52,704 nucleotides of DNA from Akkermansiaceae bacterium (GCA_025363295.1 JANYEC010000083.1:1-52704), one strand, 5' to 3'. Positions 1 through 8,876 are shown, counted from the first letter of the stretch. A program made the numbers and translations. The notes: generated by a model not told the origin, from the sequence alone.

Positions 1-51
1 CGCTACGCGGGCCTTGAATTCGGGGTCGTGTCTTCTTCGTTTGCCTTTCAT
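1..51 (-). CDS. IS3-family transposase OrfA, N-terminal fragment
   Basis: Only 17 codons are visible, starting at the ATG complementary to 49-51. They read MKGKRRRHDPEFKARVA, the basic opening of IS3-family OrfA proteins, in which a helix-turn-helix DNA-binding domain follows. The remainder and the frameshifted OrfB integrase would lie to the left of the window. Recognition rests on this short but characteristic motif, so the subgroup cannot be given. Confidence 0.6.
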   Translation of the reverse strand, partial: MKGKRRRHDPEFKARVA

Positions 52-97
52 TTTTTGTGTGTTCGGTTCGGTTTAAATGCCGTTCCCACACACCACA
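1..97 (-). mobile_element. End of an IS3-family insertion sequence, cut by the window edge
   Basis: The first ~97 bases, read on the minus strand, hold the upstream end of an element: a G/C-rich end (GTGTGGGAACGG, around 80-93), a short leader, then the first codons of an IS3-type OrfA. IS3 elements carry a short leader of this kind before orfA and end in TG...CA. The exact outer boundary (about 92-97) is inferred, because the other inverted repeat lies outside the window. The element abuts a truncated gene at 137-547, which suggests that insertion or a deletion from it removed the rest of that gene. Confidence 0.6.
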
Positions 98-136
98 ATC
101 ATAGCTTAGCCACTGGCCCGATTTTCTGGGTCCGCC

Positions 137-547
137 TCACACCACCAGCTTGAAGGGATCCTGAACCTTGTTAGCGGATTTCCACTCGCCCATGAAATTG
201 GCGAACTGTCCGCAAAGGTCACTGCTCCCGCTCGAGGTCGAACTGCCCGTGACACTGGAGAGGAAATCGACCTCGACCCAGCCCTCGTCAAGCATCGCTT
301 CGCAAACGAGGACAATCCCGGTGTTGAGCAAATTGCTAACCACCGCCTTTCCATGATACAGCAAGCGCCGCGAAGCCATGATTCGGAAGTCTGATAGGAC
401 CTCGGATAGCTGCAGGATGCTGTAGGGATTATAAACCTCAAAAACGACCGAATATCGCTTGATTCTGAGAAGGTTGGCCGTTAACTCCGTGCCTTGGCTA
501 TTCCGGCAGGTGATGACGCTTTGGGATGATTCGCTGGTTAGATCCAT
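137..547 (-). pseudogene. Truncated N-terminal domain of a PhcB-like (3-OH-PAME-type) methyltransferase
   Basis: The 136-residue product begins at an ATG complementary to 545-547; an in-frame upstream TTG at 598 seems less likely. It contains a conserved stretch with VVFEVYNPYSILQLSEVLSD and, downstream, VVSNLLNTG. I associate this with the N-terminal domain of larger SAM-dependent methyltransferases related to extracellular-factor (3-hydroxypalmitate methyl ester) biosynthesis proteins, which are around three times longer. No Rossmann fold or SAM motif follows here: the frame stops at 137-139, about 40 bases before the IS3-like end. I infer that the gene lost its catalytic part when the IS arrived. 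It could also be a genuine stand-alone PilZ-like regulatory domain; the family name is from memory. Confidence 0.5.
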
Positions 548-708
548 TATAAAAGGTGGGCGACGGCATAGACTGTCTGGAACTTTTCCTCTCCGCAAGT
601 CATGAGAATTATTTTTTCATGTTTCTTGATAATTTGCCTCCCCACGACATCCGTTTTGATACCTCAACCCCCGTCATTGCCCGGGAAATTTTTGAAAAAA
701 CATGCCGC

Positions 709-1779
709 TCAGGCAGTTTTTTCCCGACGTTTCCGCACCGCTTCAGCCAAATCGCCGAGCACTTCCACCGTGTCATCCCAACCAATGCAAGCATCCGTCA
801 CGGACTGGCCGCGCGTCAAAGTAGATAGATCTTTGGCGAGTTTCTGATTCCCTTGCACCAGATTGGACTCGATCATGACGGAGGTGATCACATTCGAACC
901 TTCCGCGATTTGCTGGGCGATGTTCTTCGCGACCAGCGGCTGATTCCGGTAATCCTTCATCGAATTGCCGTGCGAGCAGTCGATCATCACAGATTCGATC
1001 AATTTTTGCTCACGCAGCATGGCCGCAGCAGCCTCGACCTGGAGTTTTTCAAAGTTCGGTCCGGATTGCCCGCCGCGTAGAATCAGGTGGCAGGACTCAT
1101 TTCCCGCCGTGGAAACAATCGCCGAGACGCCCTGTTTGGTCACTGATAGAAAATGGTGCGGTCGCGATGAAGACTGGATGGCATCGAGCGCGATCTGGAT
1201 CGAGCCGCCGGTTCCATTTTTGAAACCCACTGGCATTGAGAGCCCGGAAGCCAGTTCCCGGTGAATTTGCGACTCTGTGGTGCGCGCTCCAATCGCTCCC
1301 CAAGCAATCAAATCCGCGATGTATTGGGGTGAAATGGTATCGAGAAACTCGGTTCCAGCAGGCACGCCCATGTTGGCTAAATCCAGCAAAAGCCCACGTG
1401 CGATGCGCAGCCCATAATTAATATCGAAGGAATCATCCAGGCCGGGGTCATTGATCAGACCTTTCCAGCCCACCGTCGTGCGCGGCTTTTCAAAATAGAC
1501 CCGCATGATGACAAAAACGTCTTTTTCGATCCTTTCCGCCTCCGCTTTCAACTTCGCAGCATATTCGAGTGCTGCCTCGGGATCGTGAATCGAACATGGG
1601 CCCACAACCGCCAACAAGCGGTCATCCTCACCCCGCAAAATGGCGTCAGCTTGGGCACGTGCGCTCGCCACTAATTCGGAAGCTTGCTCGGTTAGTGGAA
1701 GATAATAGGAAAGAACCGCTGGAGAAATTAGCGGGTTTAATCCAGTGATTCTGAGGTCGTCGGTGCGGTGGCGCGTCAC
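709..1779 (-). CDS. aroG: 3-deoxy-7-phosphoheptulonate synthase (DAHP synthase, class I)
   Basis: Condenses phosphoenolpyruvate and erythrose-4-phosphate, the first step of the shikimate pathway, in the cytoplasm. Diagnostic motifs in order: TDDLRI near the start, GPCSIHD (metal-binding Cys), a long FEKPRTTVGWKGL block, AGTEFLDTISPQYIADLIAWG, GARTTESQIHRE, FKNGT, ILRGG, DCSHGNS (metal-binding His), IESNLVQGNQ and DACIGWDDT (remaining metal ligands). About 356 residues is normal for the AroF/G/H type. The GTG at 1777-1779 is preferred because it places the TDDLRI segment where Escherichia coli AroG has it; a TTG at 1798-1800 adds seven residues. The N-terminal arm associated with feedback inhibition in AroG-type enzymes is present, but which aromatic acid inhibits it cannot be read. 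It is transcribed divergently from the DUF3500 gene. Confidence 0.95.
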   Translation of the reverse strand: MTRHRTDDLRITGLNPLISPAVLSYYLPLTEQASELVASARAQADAILRGEDDRLLAVVGPCSIHDPEAALEYAAKLKAEAERIEKDVFVIMRVYFEKPRTTVGWKGLINDPGLDDSFDINYGLRIARGLLLDLANMGVPAGTEFLDTISPQYIADLIAWGAIGARTTESQIHRELASGLSMPVGFKNGTGGSIQIALDAIQSSSRPHHFLSVTKQGVSAIVSTAGNESCHLILRGGQSGPNFEKLQVEAAAAMLREQKLIESVMIDCSHGNSMKDYRNQPLVAKNIAQQIAEGSNVITSVMIESNLVQGNQKLAKDLSTLTRGQSVTDACIGWDDTVEVLGDLAEAVRKRREKTA

Positions 1780-1880
1780 ACCGCAGATCGTGAACGGCAA
1801 ATTGCACGCGAAGCAAGGCGCAAGTTCGCCTAAGATCCACCCTTGCGGACCCCCTTCGATCCTGATTGCTTAATCGCCCT

Positions 1881-2885
1881 ATGAAAACTTTTCTGATTTG
1901 CCTGTTTTCATTTCTGCCGCTGGCCGCAAAAGAAGCCCCACCCGTCCAACTCACGGCCACCGCCGCAGAGCAATTTCTCGCCACGCTAGATGAAGCTCAA
2001 CGCGCCAAAGCCGCCATGCCATTCACCAGCGACCAGCGGGAAAACTATCACTTCACCCCACAGGAAAATCGCACCGGCCTGCCCTTGATGGAAATGACTG
2101 CTGCCCAGCGCGAGGCGGCCATGAAACTCCTCTACTCCGCGCTCAGTGAAAAAGGTGCACTCAAAGTCACCCAGATCATGTCCATGGAAACCATTCTAGC
2201 AGGAATGGAAAAGGACACCAAAAAGCGCAACCCACTCAAATACTTCGTCTCCATTTTCGGCACTCCCGGAGATGCTAAGGGCTGGGGATGGAAATTCGAA
2301 GGCCACCATGTCTCGCTGAACTTCACCTTCGTCAAGGGTAAAAAGATTTCCCTAACACCATCCTTTTTCGGCACTAATCCCGCCGAAGTCCGTGAGGGTC
2401 CGCGCACAGGCTTGCGCGTTCTAGCAGCCGAGGAGGATCTTTCGCGCACGCTCGTCAATACGCTTCTCGCAGAGGGAAAATCCAACGTCATTTTCAGCGA
2501 CAAGGCACCTAACGAAACCATCACCGCCGAGAATCGTCAGGCCACCGCCCTCGATCCCGTCGGCATCCTCGCCGGGGAAATGTCGGAAACCCAGCGAAAG
2601 GCACTCATCCAGCTCATCGCCGAATACACTGGCCGCTACCGCAAAGATCTAGCAAATGCGGACATGGCGAAAATCGAAAAAGCCGGTGTCGACAAGATTC
2701 GCTTCGGCTGGTCTGGCGGAATCAAGTTCGGAGAGGCCTATTACTACCGCATCCAAGGCCCCACCTTTCTCATTGAGTGCGTGAATTCCCAAAACAACGC
2801 CAATCACCTCCACGCCGTGTGGCGCGATATGAATGGCGATTTCGGTCACGATATCCTCGCAGAACATCTCCAACAAGAGCATTGA
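1881..2885 (+). CDS. Secreted DUF3500-family protein
   Basis: A 334-residue protein starting at the ATG at 1881, with a signal peptide (about residues 1-16, ending LPLAAKEA). The body matches my recollection of DUF3500 proteins: an opening stretch with TLDEAQRAKAAMPF and FTPQENRTGLPL, a central FGTPGDAKGWGWKFEGHHVS motif, then GPRTGLRVLAAEED, and a C-terminal FGWSGG...YYYRIQGPTFLIE followed by NHLHAVWRD. The function of the family is not established. Conserved aromatic, His and Asp residues hint at an enzyme or ligand-binding role in the periplasm, which is inference only. A hairpin followed by T's directly downstream probably ends its transcript. Confidence 0.85.
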   Translation: MKTFLICLFSFLPLAAKEAPPVQLTATAAEQFLATLDEAQRAKAAMPFTSDQRENYHFTPQENRTGLPLMEMTAAQREAAMKLLYSALSEKGALKVTQIMSMETILAGMEKDTKKRNPLKYFVSIFGTPGDAKGWGWKFEGHHVSLNFTFVKGKKISLTPSFFGTNPAEVREGPRTGLRVLAAEEDLSRTLVNTLLAEGKSNVIFSDKAPNETITAENRQATALDPVGILAGEMSETQRKALIQLIAEYTGRYRKDLANADMAKIEKAGVDKIRFGWSGGIKFGEAYYYRIQGPTFLIECVNSQNNANHLHAVWRDMNGDFGHDILAEHLQQEH

Positions 2886-2893
2886 ACCGTGAC

Positions 2894-2915
2894 ACAGGCA
2901 TTCCTGCCTGTTTTT
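2894..2915 (+). terminator. Rho-independent terminator-like hairpin with T tract
   Basis: A perfect 7-bp stem ACAGGCA/TGCCTGT (2894-2900 with 2905-2911) encloses the loop TTCC and runs into TTTTT. It begins eight bases after the DUF3500 stop and ends just before tlyA, so tlyA probably has its own promoter or depends on read-through. The same arm recurs in degenerate form at 10169-10193. Confidence 0.7.
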
Positions 2916-2920
2916 AAAAA

Positions 2921-3667
2921 ATGAATATTAAAAAAGACCGCATCGATTCCCTGTTAGTCGCCCGAGGTCTCTGTGACTCCCGCGAGCAGGCCAAGCGCTT
3001 CGTCCTCGCCGGGGAAGTTCGCAGCGGTGACCATGTCATTGACAAGCCGAGCACCAAACTCGCCTCTGACGCCCCGTTAGAAGTCAAAGAAAAACAGCGC
3101 TACGTCGGACGCGGGGGTCTCAAGTTAGAAGGCGCACTGGATGCCTTTGGCATCGATCCCACCGGCTGGACCTGCATTGACGTAGGCTCCTCCACCGGCG
3201 GCTTCACCGATTGCTTGCTCCAGCGCGGTGCCGCCCGAGTCCACGCCGTGGACGTGGGCACGAACCAACTCGTTTGGAAGCTTCGTAACGATCCACGAGT
3301 CATCGTGAAGGAACAATTCAACGCCCGTCACATGGTGCCCGAAGATATCGGCGAGAAATCCCGTCTCGCGGTGATGGACCTTTCCTTTATTTCTCTCACG
3401 AAAGTTCTGCCCGCCGTTTTCACCGTGCTCGAAGATGACGGAGCCGTGGTCTGCCTTATTAAGCCCCAATTCGAACTCCAGCGCGAGGACATCACCAAAG
3501 GCGGCATCGTCCGTGATCCCGCGCTACACGAGCGCGCTGTTGAGAAAATCCGCCACTTCGTCACTGAAGAACACCACTGCGAATGGCGCGGTCTAGTCCC
3601 CTCCCCGATCACCGGAATGGACGGAAACCAGGAATTTTTGGCTTGGATTGTTAAAGCATCCGCCTGA
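2921..3667 (+). CDS. tlyA: TlyA-type rRNA 2'-O-methyltransferase (S4 + FtsJ fold)
   Basis: A 248-residue protein with an N-terminal S4 RNA-binding domain (about residues 5-60, RIDSLLVARGL...EQAKRFVLAGEV) and an FtsJ/RrmJ-like SAM methyltransferase domain. Motifs: RGGLKLEGAL, the SAM loop CIDVGSSTGGFTDCLLQRGA, HAVDVG, VMDLSFISL, LIKPQFEL and a final NQEFLAWI, together supplying the K-D-K-E catalytic tetrad of the RrmJ fold. TlyA modifies ribosomal RNA cytidines and affects capreomycin susceptibility in mycobacteria; its older name is hemolysin A. Length and domain order are typical. The ATG at 2921 follows the terminator closely and no Shine-Dalgarno sequence is visible. Confidence 0.93.
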   Translation: MNIKKDRIDSLLVARGLCDSREQAKRFVLAGEVRSGDHVIDKPSTKLASDAPLEVKEKQRYVGRGGLKLEGALDAFGIDPTGWTCIDVGSSTGGFTDCLLQRGAARVHAVDVGTNQLVWKLRNDPRVIVKEQFNARHMVPEDIGEKSRLAVMDLSFISLTKVLPAVFTVLEDDGAVVCLIKPQFELQREDITKGGIVRDPALHERAVEKIRHFVTEEHHCEWRGLVPSPITGMDGNQEFLAWIVKASA

Positions 3668-3710
3668 ATCATTATTACTGCGATTTTCACCCTCGTTAGC
3701 CCCCAGCAAT

Positions 3711-4250
3711 TTAAGAACCTAGGAGAATTCGCTCGCGTGAGTGCACACCGTAAGGGGTAAACTTCCAGACTATGAAATAAGGTGCGGAAGCCCACTCGCT
3801 GGAGACCATGATAATATGGAGCATTTTGTCCTTGTCATCCCACCTTACCATAACTCCCTCCCCGGCGATTGCCTCTCCCGCCTTTCTTTTGGCACCAACG
3901 TATTTGGCGATATCAGATTTATTGAGACACGGGCTGTAGCAATCCTTATACATTTCAATTGGTATTGGAATATCATGTCCGTTCCACCTAATTGTAAAAA
4001 TATCGATTTCAGTAGATGGATGAACTTCAAAACCATCCACCCCGATGGGAGTAACGCCATCTATCTTCCAATGTTCTTCGCTTAATGTATGTTTGCTCGG
4101 CTCGAACTTCTTGAGCTGAAAAAATACCTCAATTTTTTCACCTCCATGATTAAACGTCTCCTTGAATGAGTTTGCTGTTTTAGCACCACACACGTCAAAT
4201 ACGCTTATCAGCCCTGCAATTAAAAAAATACACATTGAGTGTCGCGTCAT
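3711..4250 (-). CDS. Hypothetical secreted protein
   Basis: I do not recognise this 179-residue protein. It begins with a hydrophobic signal-like stretch (MTRHSMCIFLIAGLISVFDV) and is probably exported. The rest is mixed hydrophilic sequence with a Cys pair (CYSPC) and several Trp and His residues, compatible with a small folded periplasmic domain. Base composition is visibly more AT-rich than its neighbours and the flanking non-coding DNA is also AT-rich, which could mean recent acquisition or weak constraint. It sits convergent with tlyA and is followed by the metallo-hydrolase on the same strand, about 140 bases away from it. Confidence 0.55.
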   Translation of the reverse strand: MTRHSMCIFLIAGLISVFDVCGAKTANSFKETFNHGGEKIEVFFQLKKFEPSKHTLSEEHWKIDGVTPIGVDGFEVHPSTEIDIFTIRWNGHDIPIPIEMYKDCYSPCLNKSDIAKYVGAKRKAGEAIAGEGVMVRWDDKDKMLHIIMVSSEWASAPYFIVWKFTPYGVHSRERILLGS

Positions 4251-4392
4251 TTTGAAATATTTGCGACTTTTATTTTGATGTTTTTATTTCCCATAAAAAA
4301 TGTTAGGTAGTTGTGCACGCCACATAAAGTTTAATTTTTGATTATGCTTGAAAATGGATATTTATGCTTACTGCGTCCGCATAACCAGAAAC

Positions 4393-5001
4393 TTAATCCA
4401 AATAGGGATTTCCCACGACTTCTTCGCCGATGGTTGTTCCCGGACCGTGGCCAGGGAGAATCCGGGATTCCGGAGGCAGCGTCATCAGATGGCGAGCAAT
4501 CCCATCAAGCAATTGCCTGGTGCTGCCGCCGGGGAGATCCGTTCTTCCGATAGAGCCTGCGAAGAGAGTGTCACCCGAGAATACGACACCGTGGCCAACA
4601 AGATGGAATGTCACGCTATCGGGCGAGTGACCGGGGATGTGGGCGAGGGAAATTTCTAAGCCTGCGAGGCGCAACGGATTATCCATATCAAAGCGCACAT
4701 CAATCTGATAGGTCGATACCAAGATCGGCAGTCCCCAGCCCCGCGCTGCGGATTCGAGCGTTAGGTCTTTCGAATATTCCTCGAGCGCGTGGAGTTTAGC
4801 GCCTGCTGCCCGTAAGGCAGCGGCATCGGTGACGTGGTCGTAATGCTGATGAGTAAGAAGCACGTGATCGACCCGCACTCCGCGTTGAACGATCCATTCT
4901 GTGATGCCCTCGGGTGCATCGATCAGAAGATTTCCATCGGGAGTTTCGACGAGATAGCCGTTAGTCTGGACGAAGCCGCCCGTGTAAGAAGTAATTTTCA
5001 T
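4393..5001 (-). CDS. Metallo-beta-lactamase-fold hydrolase, glyoxalase II-like
   Basis: A 202-residue MBL-fold hydrolase. It has the metal-binding motif HQHYDH (about residues 51-56), a further GH in IPGHSPDS, the bridging Asp in FSGDTLF, and a final PGHGPGT. The GSIGRTDLPGG segment is typical of the small glyoxalase II/YcbL-type enzymes that hydrolyse thioesters. The start is the ATG complementary to 4999-5001, where homology begins; upstream in-frame codons to 5202 read like non-coding sequence. It is transcribed on the same strand as the symporter operon, some 90 bases downstream of its last gene, and could share read-through. The substrate is unknown. Confidence 0.88.
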   Translation of the reverse strand: MKITSYTGGFVQTNGYLVETPDGNLLIDAPEGITEWIVQRGVRVDHVLLTHQHYDHVTDAAALRAAGAKLHALEEYSKDLTLESAARGWGLPILVSTYQIDVRFDMDNPLRLAGLEISLAHIPGHSPDSVTFHLVGHGVVFSGDTLFAGSIGRTDLPGGSTRQLLDGIARHLMTLPPESRILPGHGPGTTIGEEVVGNPYLD

Positions 5002-5089
5002 GATAATGAGGCGGTAGGATCTATCATCAAAAACGCCCCGTCCAGATGAACGTGGCGCTTTTGAAACAAATCCGGAAACCGTTGGCGGC

Positions 5090-5290
5090 TTAGGCTTTTC
5101 CTTTACGGAGCGCGAAGAATAGCATGAGGCTCCCAAACACCAGTTGGACGATGCCCCAGGAGATATTGATATTATGACCGAGGGATTTTGTATAGATTTC
5201 ACTGCCGTTCGTAAAGAGGCCGAACCCGGTCAAGATTAGCCCGAATAGGGTGAAGAGAATGCCAATTGGCAGGCGGAGATCGAAGTTCAT
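5090..5290 (-). CDS. Small two-helix membrane protein
   Basis: A 66-residue protein with two clear transmembrane segments (about residues 8-28 and 43-60) and a basic C-terminus (ALRKGKA). It begins 22 bases after the sodium-solute symporter stop, so it is almost certainly co-transcribed. Proteins of this size and placement may be accessory subunits of the transporter, but no motif proves it. I know no named family with certainty. Confidence 0.65.
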   Translation of the reverse strand: MNFDLRLPIGILFTLFGLILTGFGLFTNGSEIYTKSLGHNINISWGIVQLVFGSLMLFFALRKGKA

Positions 5291-5312
5291 AGAATTGATA
5301 GAGCTTTAGGGA

Positions 5313-7085
5313 TTACCAAAAGATGATATTGAGGATCACCGCAATAATTAGCACTATGCTGCCGACAACGGCAGGTCGCTTCCACATCGGCTCGTCCACT
5401 TCTTTGATTTTTTCGGTGAGAGAATAAACCAAGCCAGCTAGCTCGCCGTCTGTCTTTGTCCGTTGAGTGGCGAGGGAAATACCGATTGTAATAACAAAAC
5501 AGAAGCTCCAAGCGACGATGGCGAGCCAGAAATTCTGAGCCATACTGGAGGTGAACTGATAGTGATGACTGATCCAGCCGCCCTTAACCCAAGGGATGAC
5601 TTCACCTGCCTTGAGGAGTTGTGGCGAACTGATGCCATGGAAAACCATCGCACATAGGGTTCCCGCCAAGAGCCCGTAAAAAGCTCCGTGGCCAGTCGCA
5701 CGTTTCCAAAACATTCCGAGTAAGAAGGTGGCAAACACCGGCGCATTGACGAAGCCAAACACCAATTGGAGGAAGTCCATGATGTTATCCACGTTCTTCG
5801 CCACATAAGCAAAGCCGATAGAAATCACGATGCCCGCCACCGTCGCGAACTTGGCCATCCACATGTAGTGTGCGTCGGATTTGCCTTTGCCAATGTAGGA
5901 TTGATAAATGTCATAGGTCCAAACGGTGTTGAACGCGGTGACGTTACCCGCCATCCCAGACATGAACGAAGCCATCAGTGCGGTGAGAGCGAGGCCTAAC
6001 ATACCGGTGGGCAAGTAGTGAGCAATCAACGATGGGATCACTAAATTATAGTCCGTCGCTCCCGTGACGCCGTGCGGGATGCTATAGCCAGACCCAGCCT
6101 TCGCCGCGAGACCAAGGGCAATCATTCCGGGAAGGATCACGATGACGGGAAACAACATTTTCGGAATCGCGCCGATGATCGGCGTGCGGCGAGCATCTCC
6201 CATAGTCTTGGCCGCCATGGCGCGCTGGACGACAAGGAAATCCGTACACCAATATCCGAAGGAGAGCACGAAGCCGAGACCGAAGATCATGCCGAACCAT
6301 TCAACTCCCATCGGATTTGCCGTAGTTCCCATGTATTTCCATGAGTGGACAAACTCCGCACCATTGTTTTTTGCCAACGACGCTGTTAGACCGCTCCAGC
6401 CACCGAGGTCGTTGAGACCGATAATGACGAGGGGTGCGAAACCGAGCACGATGAGAAAAAATTGGAGAACTTCCGTGTAAATCGCGGAGGAAAGGCCCCC
6501 TTTCAAGACGTAAGCGAGCACAACGACAGAGGAAACGATGAGCGAAAAGTTATAATCCCACTTGAGCAGTAAATGAAGCAGAGCCGCCAACGCATGCAGC
6601 GAGGCACCGGACGAAGCAACCGTCATCACAGCGAAGGAAATTGCGTTTAAGCCGCGGGTCTTTTCATCAAAACGCAGTTTCAAATATTCCGGCACCGAGC
6701 GGGCGCGCGATCCGTAATAGAAAGGCATCATGAAGATCGCGAGGAAGATCATCGCTGGGATCGCGCCGACCCAATAGAAGTGGGAGGTCATAATCCCATA
6801 TTTCGCACCGGACGCCGCCATCCCGATCACTTCCTGAGCGCCGAGGTTGGCAGACAAAAAGGCTAGGCCCGTCACCCACACTGGAATGGATCGTCCGGAA
6901 GTGAGGAAGTCAGATGCTGACTTCACGTATTTTTTTAATACGAAACCGATCCCGATGACGACGAGAATGTAAACCCCAAGAATCGCGTAATCGACTGAGT
7001 GGAGATCGATCTCGGGAGTGTCGGCACCCTCACCGATGGCGAGGGTGCCTGAGGCTAGTATTGAAATGGGCGGTATGATCTGCAT
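5313..7085 (-). CDS. Sodium:solute symporter (SSS/SLC5 family), probable sugar transporter
   Basis: A 590-residue inner-membrane protein with about 14 transmembrane segments. Conserved SSS features include SDFLTSGRSIPVWVTGLAF, SANLGAQEVIGMA, RARSVPEYLKLRF, and the GYWCTDFLVVQRAMAAK segment with its downstream KMLFPVIVILPGMIA, which resembles SGLT-type sugar symporters. It couples Na+ entry to uptake of a solute. The aldose 1-epimerase gene lies 75 bases upstream on the same strand and the small membrane protein follows, so a hexose such as galactose or glucose is the likely substrate; this is inferred from context. Its start ATG is complementary to 7083-7085. Confidence 0.9.
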   Translation of the reverse strand: MQIIPPISILASGTLAIGEGADTPEIDLHSVDYAILGVYILVVIGIGFVLKKYVKSASDFLTSGRSIPVWVTGLAFLSANLGAQEVIGMAASGAKYGIMTSHFYWVGAIPAMIFLAIFMMPFYYGSRARSVPEYLKLRFDEKTRGLNAISFAVMTVASSGASLHALAALLHLLLKWDYNFSLIVSSVVVLAYVLKGGLSSAIYTEVLQFFLIVLGFAPLVIIGLNDLGGWSGLTASLAKNNGAEFVHSWKYMGTTANPMGVEWFGMIFGLGFVLSFGYWCTDFLVVQRAMAAKTMGDARRTPIIGAIPKMLFPVIVILPGMIALGLAAKAGSGYSIPHGVTGATDYNLVIPSLIAHYLPTGMLGLALTALMASFMSGMAGNVTAFNTVWTYDIYQSYIGKGKSDAHYMWMAKFATVAGIVISIGFAYVAKNVDNIMDFLQLVFGFVNAPVFATFLLGMFWKRATGHGAFYGLLAGTLCAMVFHGISSPQLLKAGEVIPWVKGGWISHHYQFTSSMAQNFWLAIVAWSFCFVITIGISLATQRTKTDGELAGLVYSLTEKIKEVDEPMWKRPAVVGSIVLIIAVILNIIFW

Positions 7086-7160
7086 GAACTACCGGTAATT
7101 AGATGAAGGAAATGAATGATCGAATTACTTGTTCCAATAGTCCTTCTTCCTATCAATTTT

Positions 7161-8300
7161 CTATTCTGCGGAAAATTTAAAGACCATGGAATGCTGGTAA
7201 GTCTGACCGGGACGAAGCATGGGCGATGGGAATTTCGGCTGATTTGGCGCGTCTGGGAAGTTTTCAGTTTCAAGCGCAAATGCCGTGCGTTTCTGATAGG
7301 CGACTCCCCCTTTTCCGATCGAGGTGCCATCAAGGAAATTGCCGCCGTAGAATTGGATGGCGGGTTGATTACTGGAAATTTCCATCACACGCCCACTTTT
7401 AAGGTCTTTCACACGAGCATTAAGTCGGACGCCTTCACCCTTATTGATCACCCAAGCGTGGTCGTAACCACCGCCGAGCTTGAGTGCCTCGAAATCTGCA
7501 TTCACGCGCTCACCAATGGCAGTAGGCTTCGTGAAATCCATCGGAGTTCCAGCGACAGGGGCGATCTCGCCGGTCGGAATTAATGCCGCCGTGGTGGGAA
7601 GGAAGTGATCTGCGGCGAGCATCAGGACATGGTCGTTGATGCTCGTCGTTGGATCACCCGAAAGATTCCAATACGTGTGTTGGACGATATTTATAATCGT
7701 CGGTGCATCGGTGGTGGCAGTGGCCTGCCACTTGAGTTCGTTCGCATCATCAAGGCTGTAAATCACCTTCACTGATAGATTTCCAGGATAGCCTTCTTCC
7801 CCATCTTTCGCCGTGTAGGTGAATTCAACGGCATTGTCGGCCAGAGCCTTCCCCGCCCAGACGACTTTATCAAATCCCTTCAGACCGCCGTGCAGCGCAC
7901 AGGCGATTCCACCGTTGATGTTGTTAGTCGCGAGCTTGTAATCTTTTCCATCGAGAGAAAATTTTCCACTATCGATTCGGTTGCCGAAACGACCGACGGT
8001 CGCTCCAAAATAAGAAGTGTTAGTAAGCCATCCTGCCAACGTGTCATAACCGTGGGTAACGTCCGCCAGCTTACCAGCACTGTCCGGGACTTCCATCGAA
8101 ACGAGGATCGCCCCGTATTCCGTCAGTTTAGCGACCAATCCATTTTTGTTGGTGAGGGTGAAAATTTTCACCTCTTGCCCATCGGGCATTTTCCCGTAAA
8201 CCTCTTGCTTTAAGTCATTTTCAGCCGCCATGATTGATGCGTTCTGACAGGAGATAACGCCGATGACCAGTGCGGAAATCAATAAATTGGGTTTGTTCAT
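7161..8300 (-). CDS. galM: Aldose 1-epimerase (mutarotase), exported
   Basis: Interconverts alpha and beta anomers of aldoses. At 379 residues it carries GalM motifs: EYGAILVSMEVPD, TSYFGATVGRFGNRI, HGGLKGFDKVVW (catalytic His region), a second His in QHTYWNLSG, GGGYDHAWVI, and the C-terminal ALETENFPDAPN with the catalytic Glu, then LRPGQTYQH. The start chosen is the ATG complementary to 8298-8300, giving a signal peptide with a possible lipobox (VISC) near residue 18; nine upstream in-frame codons look spurious. Export suggests that sugar is epimerised in the periplasm before uptake by the symporter next door. Confidence 0.92.
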   Translation of the reverse strand: MNKPNLLISALVIGVISCQNASIMAAENDLKQEVYGKMPDGQEVKIFTLTNKNGLVAKLTEYGAILVSMEVPDSAGKLADVTHGYDTLAGWLTNTSYFGATVGRFGNRIDSGKFSLDGKDYKLATNNINGGIACALHGGLKGFDKVVWAGKALADNAVEFTYTAKDGEEGYPGNLSVKVIYSLDDANELKWQATATTDAPTIINIVQHTYWNLSGDPTTSINDHVLMLAADHFLPTTAALIPTGEIAPVAGTPMDFTKPTAIGERVNADFEALKLGGGYDHAWVINKGEGVRLNARVKDLKSGRVMEISSNQPAIQFYGGNFLDGTSIGKGGVAYQKRTAFALETENFPDAPNQPKFPSPMLRPGQTYQHSMVFKFSAE

Positions 8301-8396
8301 GAGGTGCCTGATTTGGCAAATTTTCAAAGTGGTGCCAAGCTCGAATTCTCACCCAAAAGAGGTATACAATCCCCTATCGGGTGATAGTAATCAGCG

Positions 8397-8837
8397 ATGA
8401 CTGATCATTCATCTTGGGAATCCATTCTTGCCTCCATCCTGAAAGAATTCGGCTGCCAGACAGGAACCATCCACCAATCCAATGCCGAAAAAAACCTGAA
8501 CCTCGTTTGCCAAATCGGCGTGCCTGACAGCCTGTTGGATAAAATTTCTCTCATTACATTTGGAAAGGGCATCGCGGGGGTCGCGGCGGAAAGCAGGCAA
8601 CCCGTCGAGCTTTGCAACCTTCAACTCGATCTCGGCGGAGTGGCCAAGTCAAATGCCCGACAAACCGGCGTTTCAGGGTCAATCGCGGTGCCCATTTTCA
8701 CCATAGAAAATGATCAAGTCATCGGTACGCTCGGGATCGGAAAATACGCGCCCTATGAGTTCACCGCAGCCGAAAAACTACGACTCGCGGATCACGCACA
8801 AAAACTAGCCAAGCTTTTTGCGCACAAACACGCCTGA
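8397..8837 (+). CDS. Stand-alone GAF-domain protein
   Basis: A 146-residue cytoplasmic protein that is essentially one GAF domain: a GTIHQSN opening, GKGIAGVAAESRQPVELCN in the middle, SGSIAVPIF, and IGTLGIGKYAPYEFTAAE near the end. GAF domains bind small ligands (cyclic nucleotides, nitric oxide via heme, other metabolites) or act as free-methionine-sulfoxide reductases; the catalytic Cys set of the fRMsr type is not evident, so a sensor role is more likely. No output domain is attached. The gene heads a same-strand run of six genes with short gaps or overlaps and is divergent from galM. Confidence 0.8.
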   Translation: MTDHSSWESILASILKEFGCQTGTIHQSNAEKNLNLVCQIGVPDSLLDKISLITFGKGIAGVAAESRQPVELCNLQLDLGGVAKSNARQTGVSGSIAVPIFTIENDQVIGTLGIGKYAPYEFTAAEKLRLADHAQKLAKLFAHKHA

Positions 8838-8876
8838 GGTGATTGACCCAGCCAAGGATGTCATTAGACTTCTCCC

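Noticed and set aside
4999..5202. Longer start for the metallo-hydrolase
   Set aside because: The additional 67 codons overlap the small membrane protein gene and are low-complexity; homology begins at the ATG complementary to 4999-5001.
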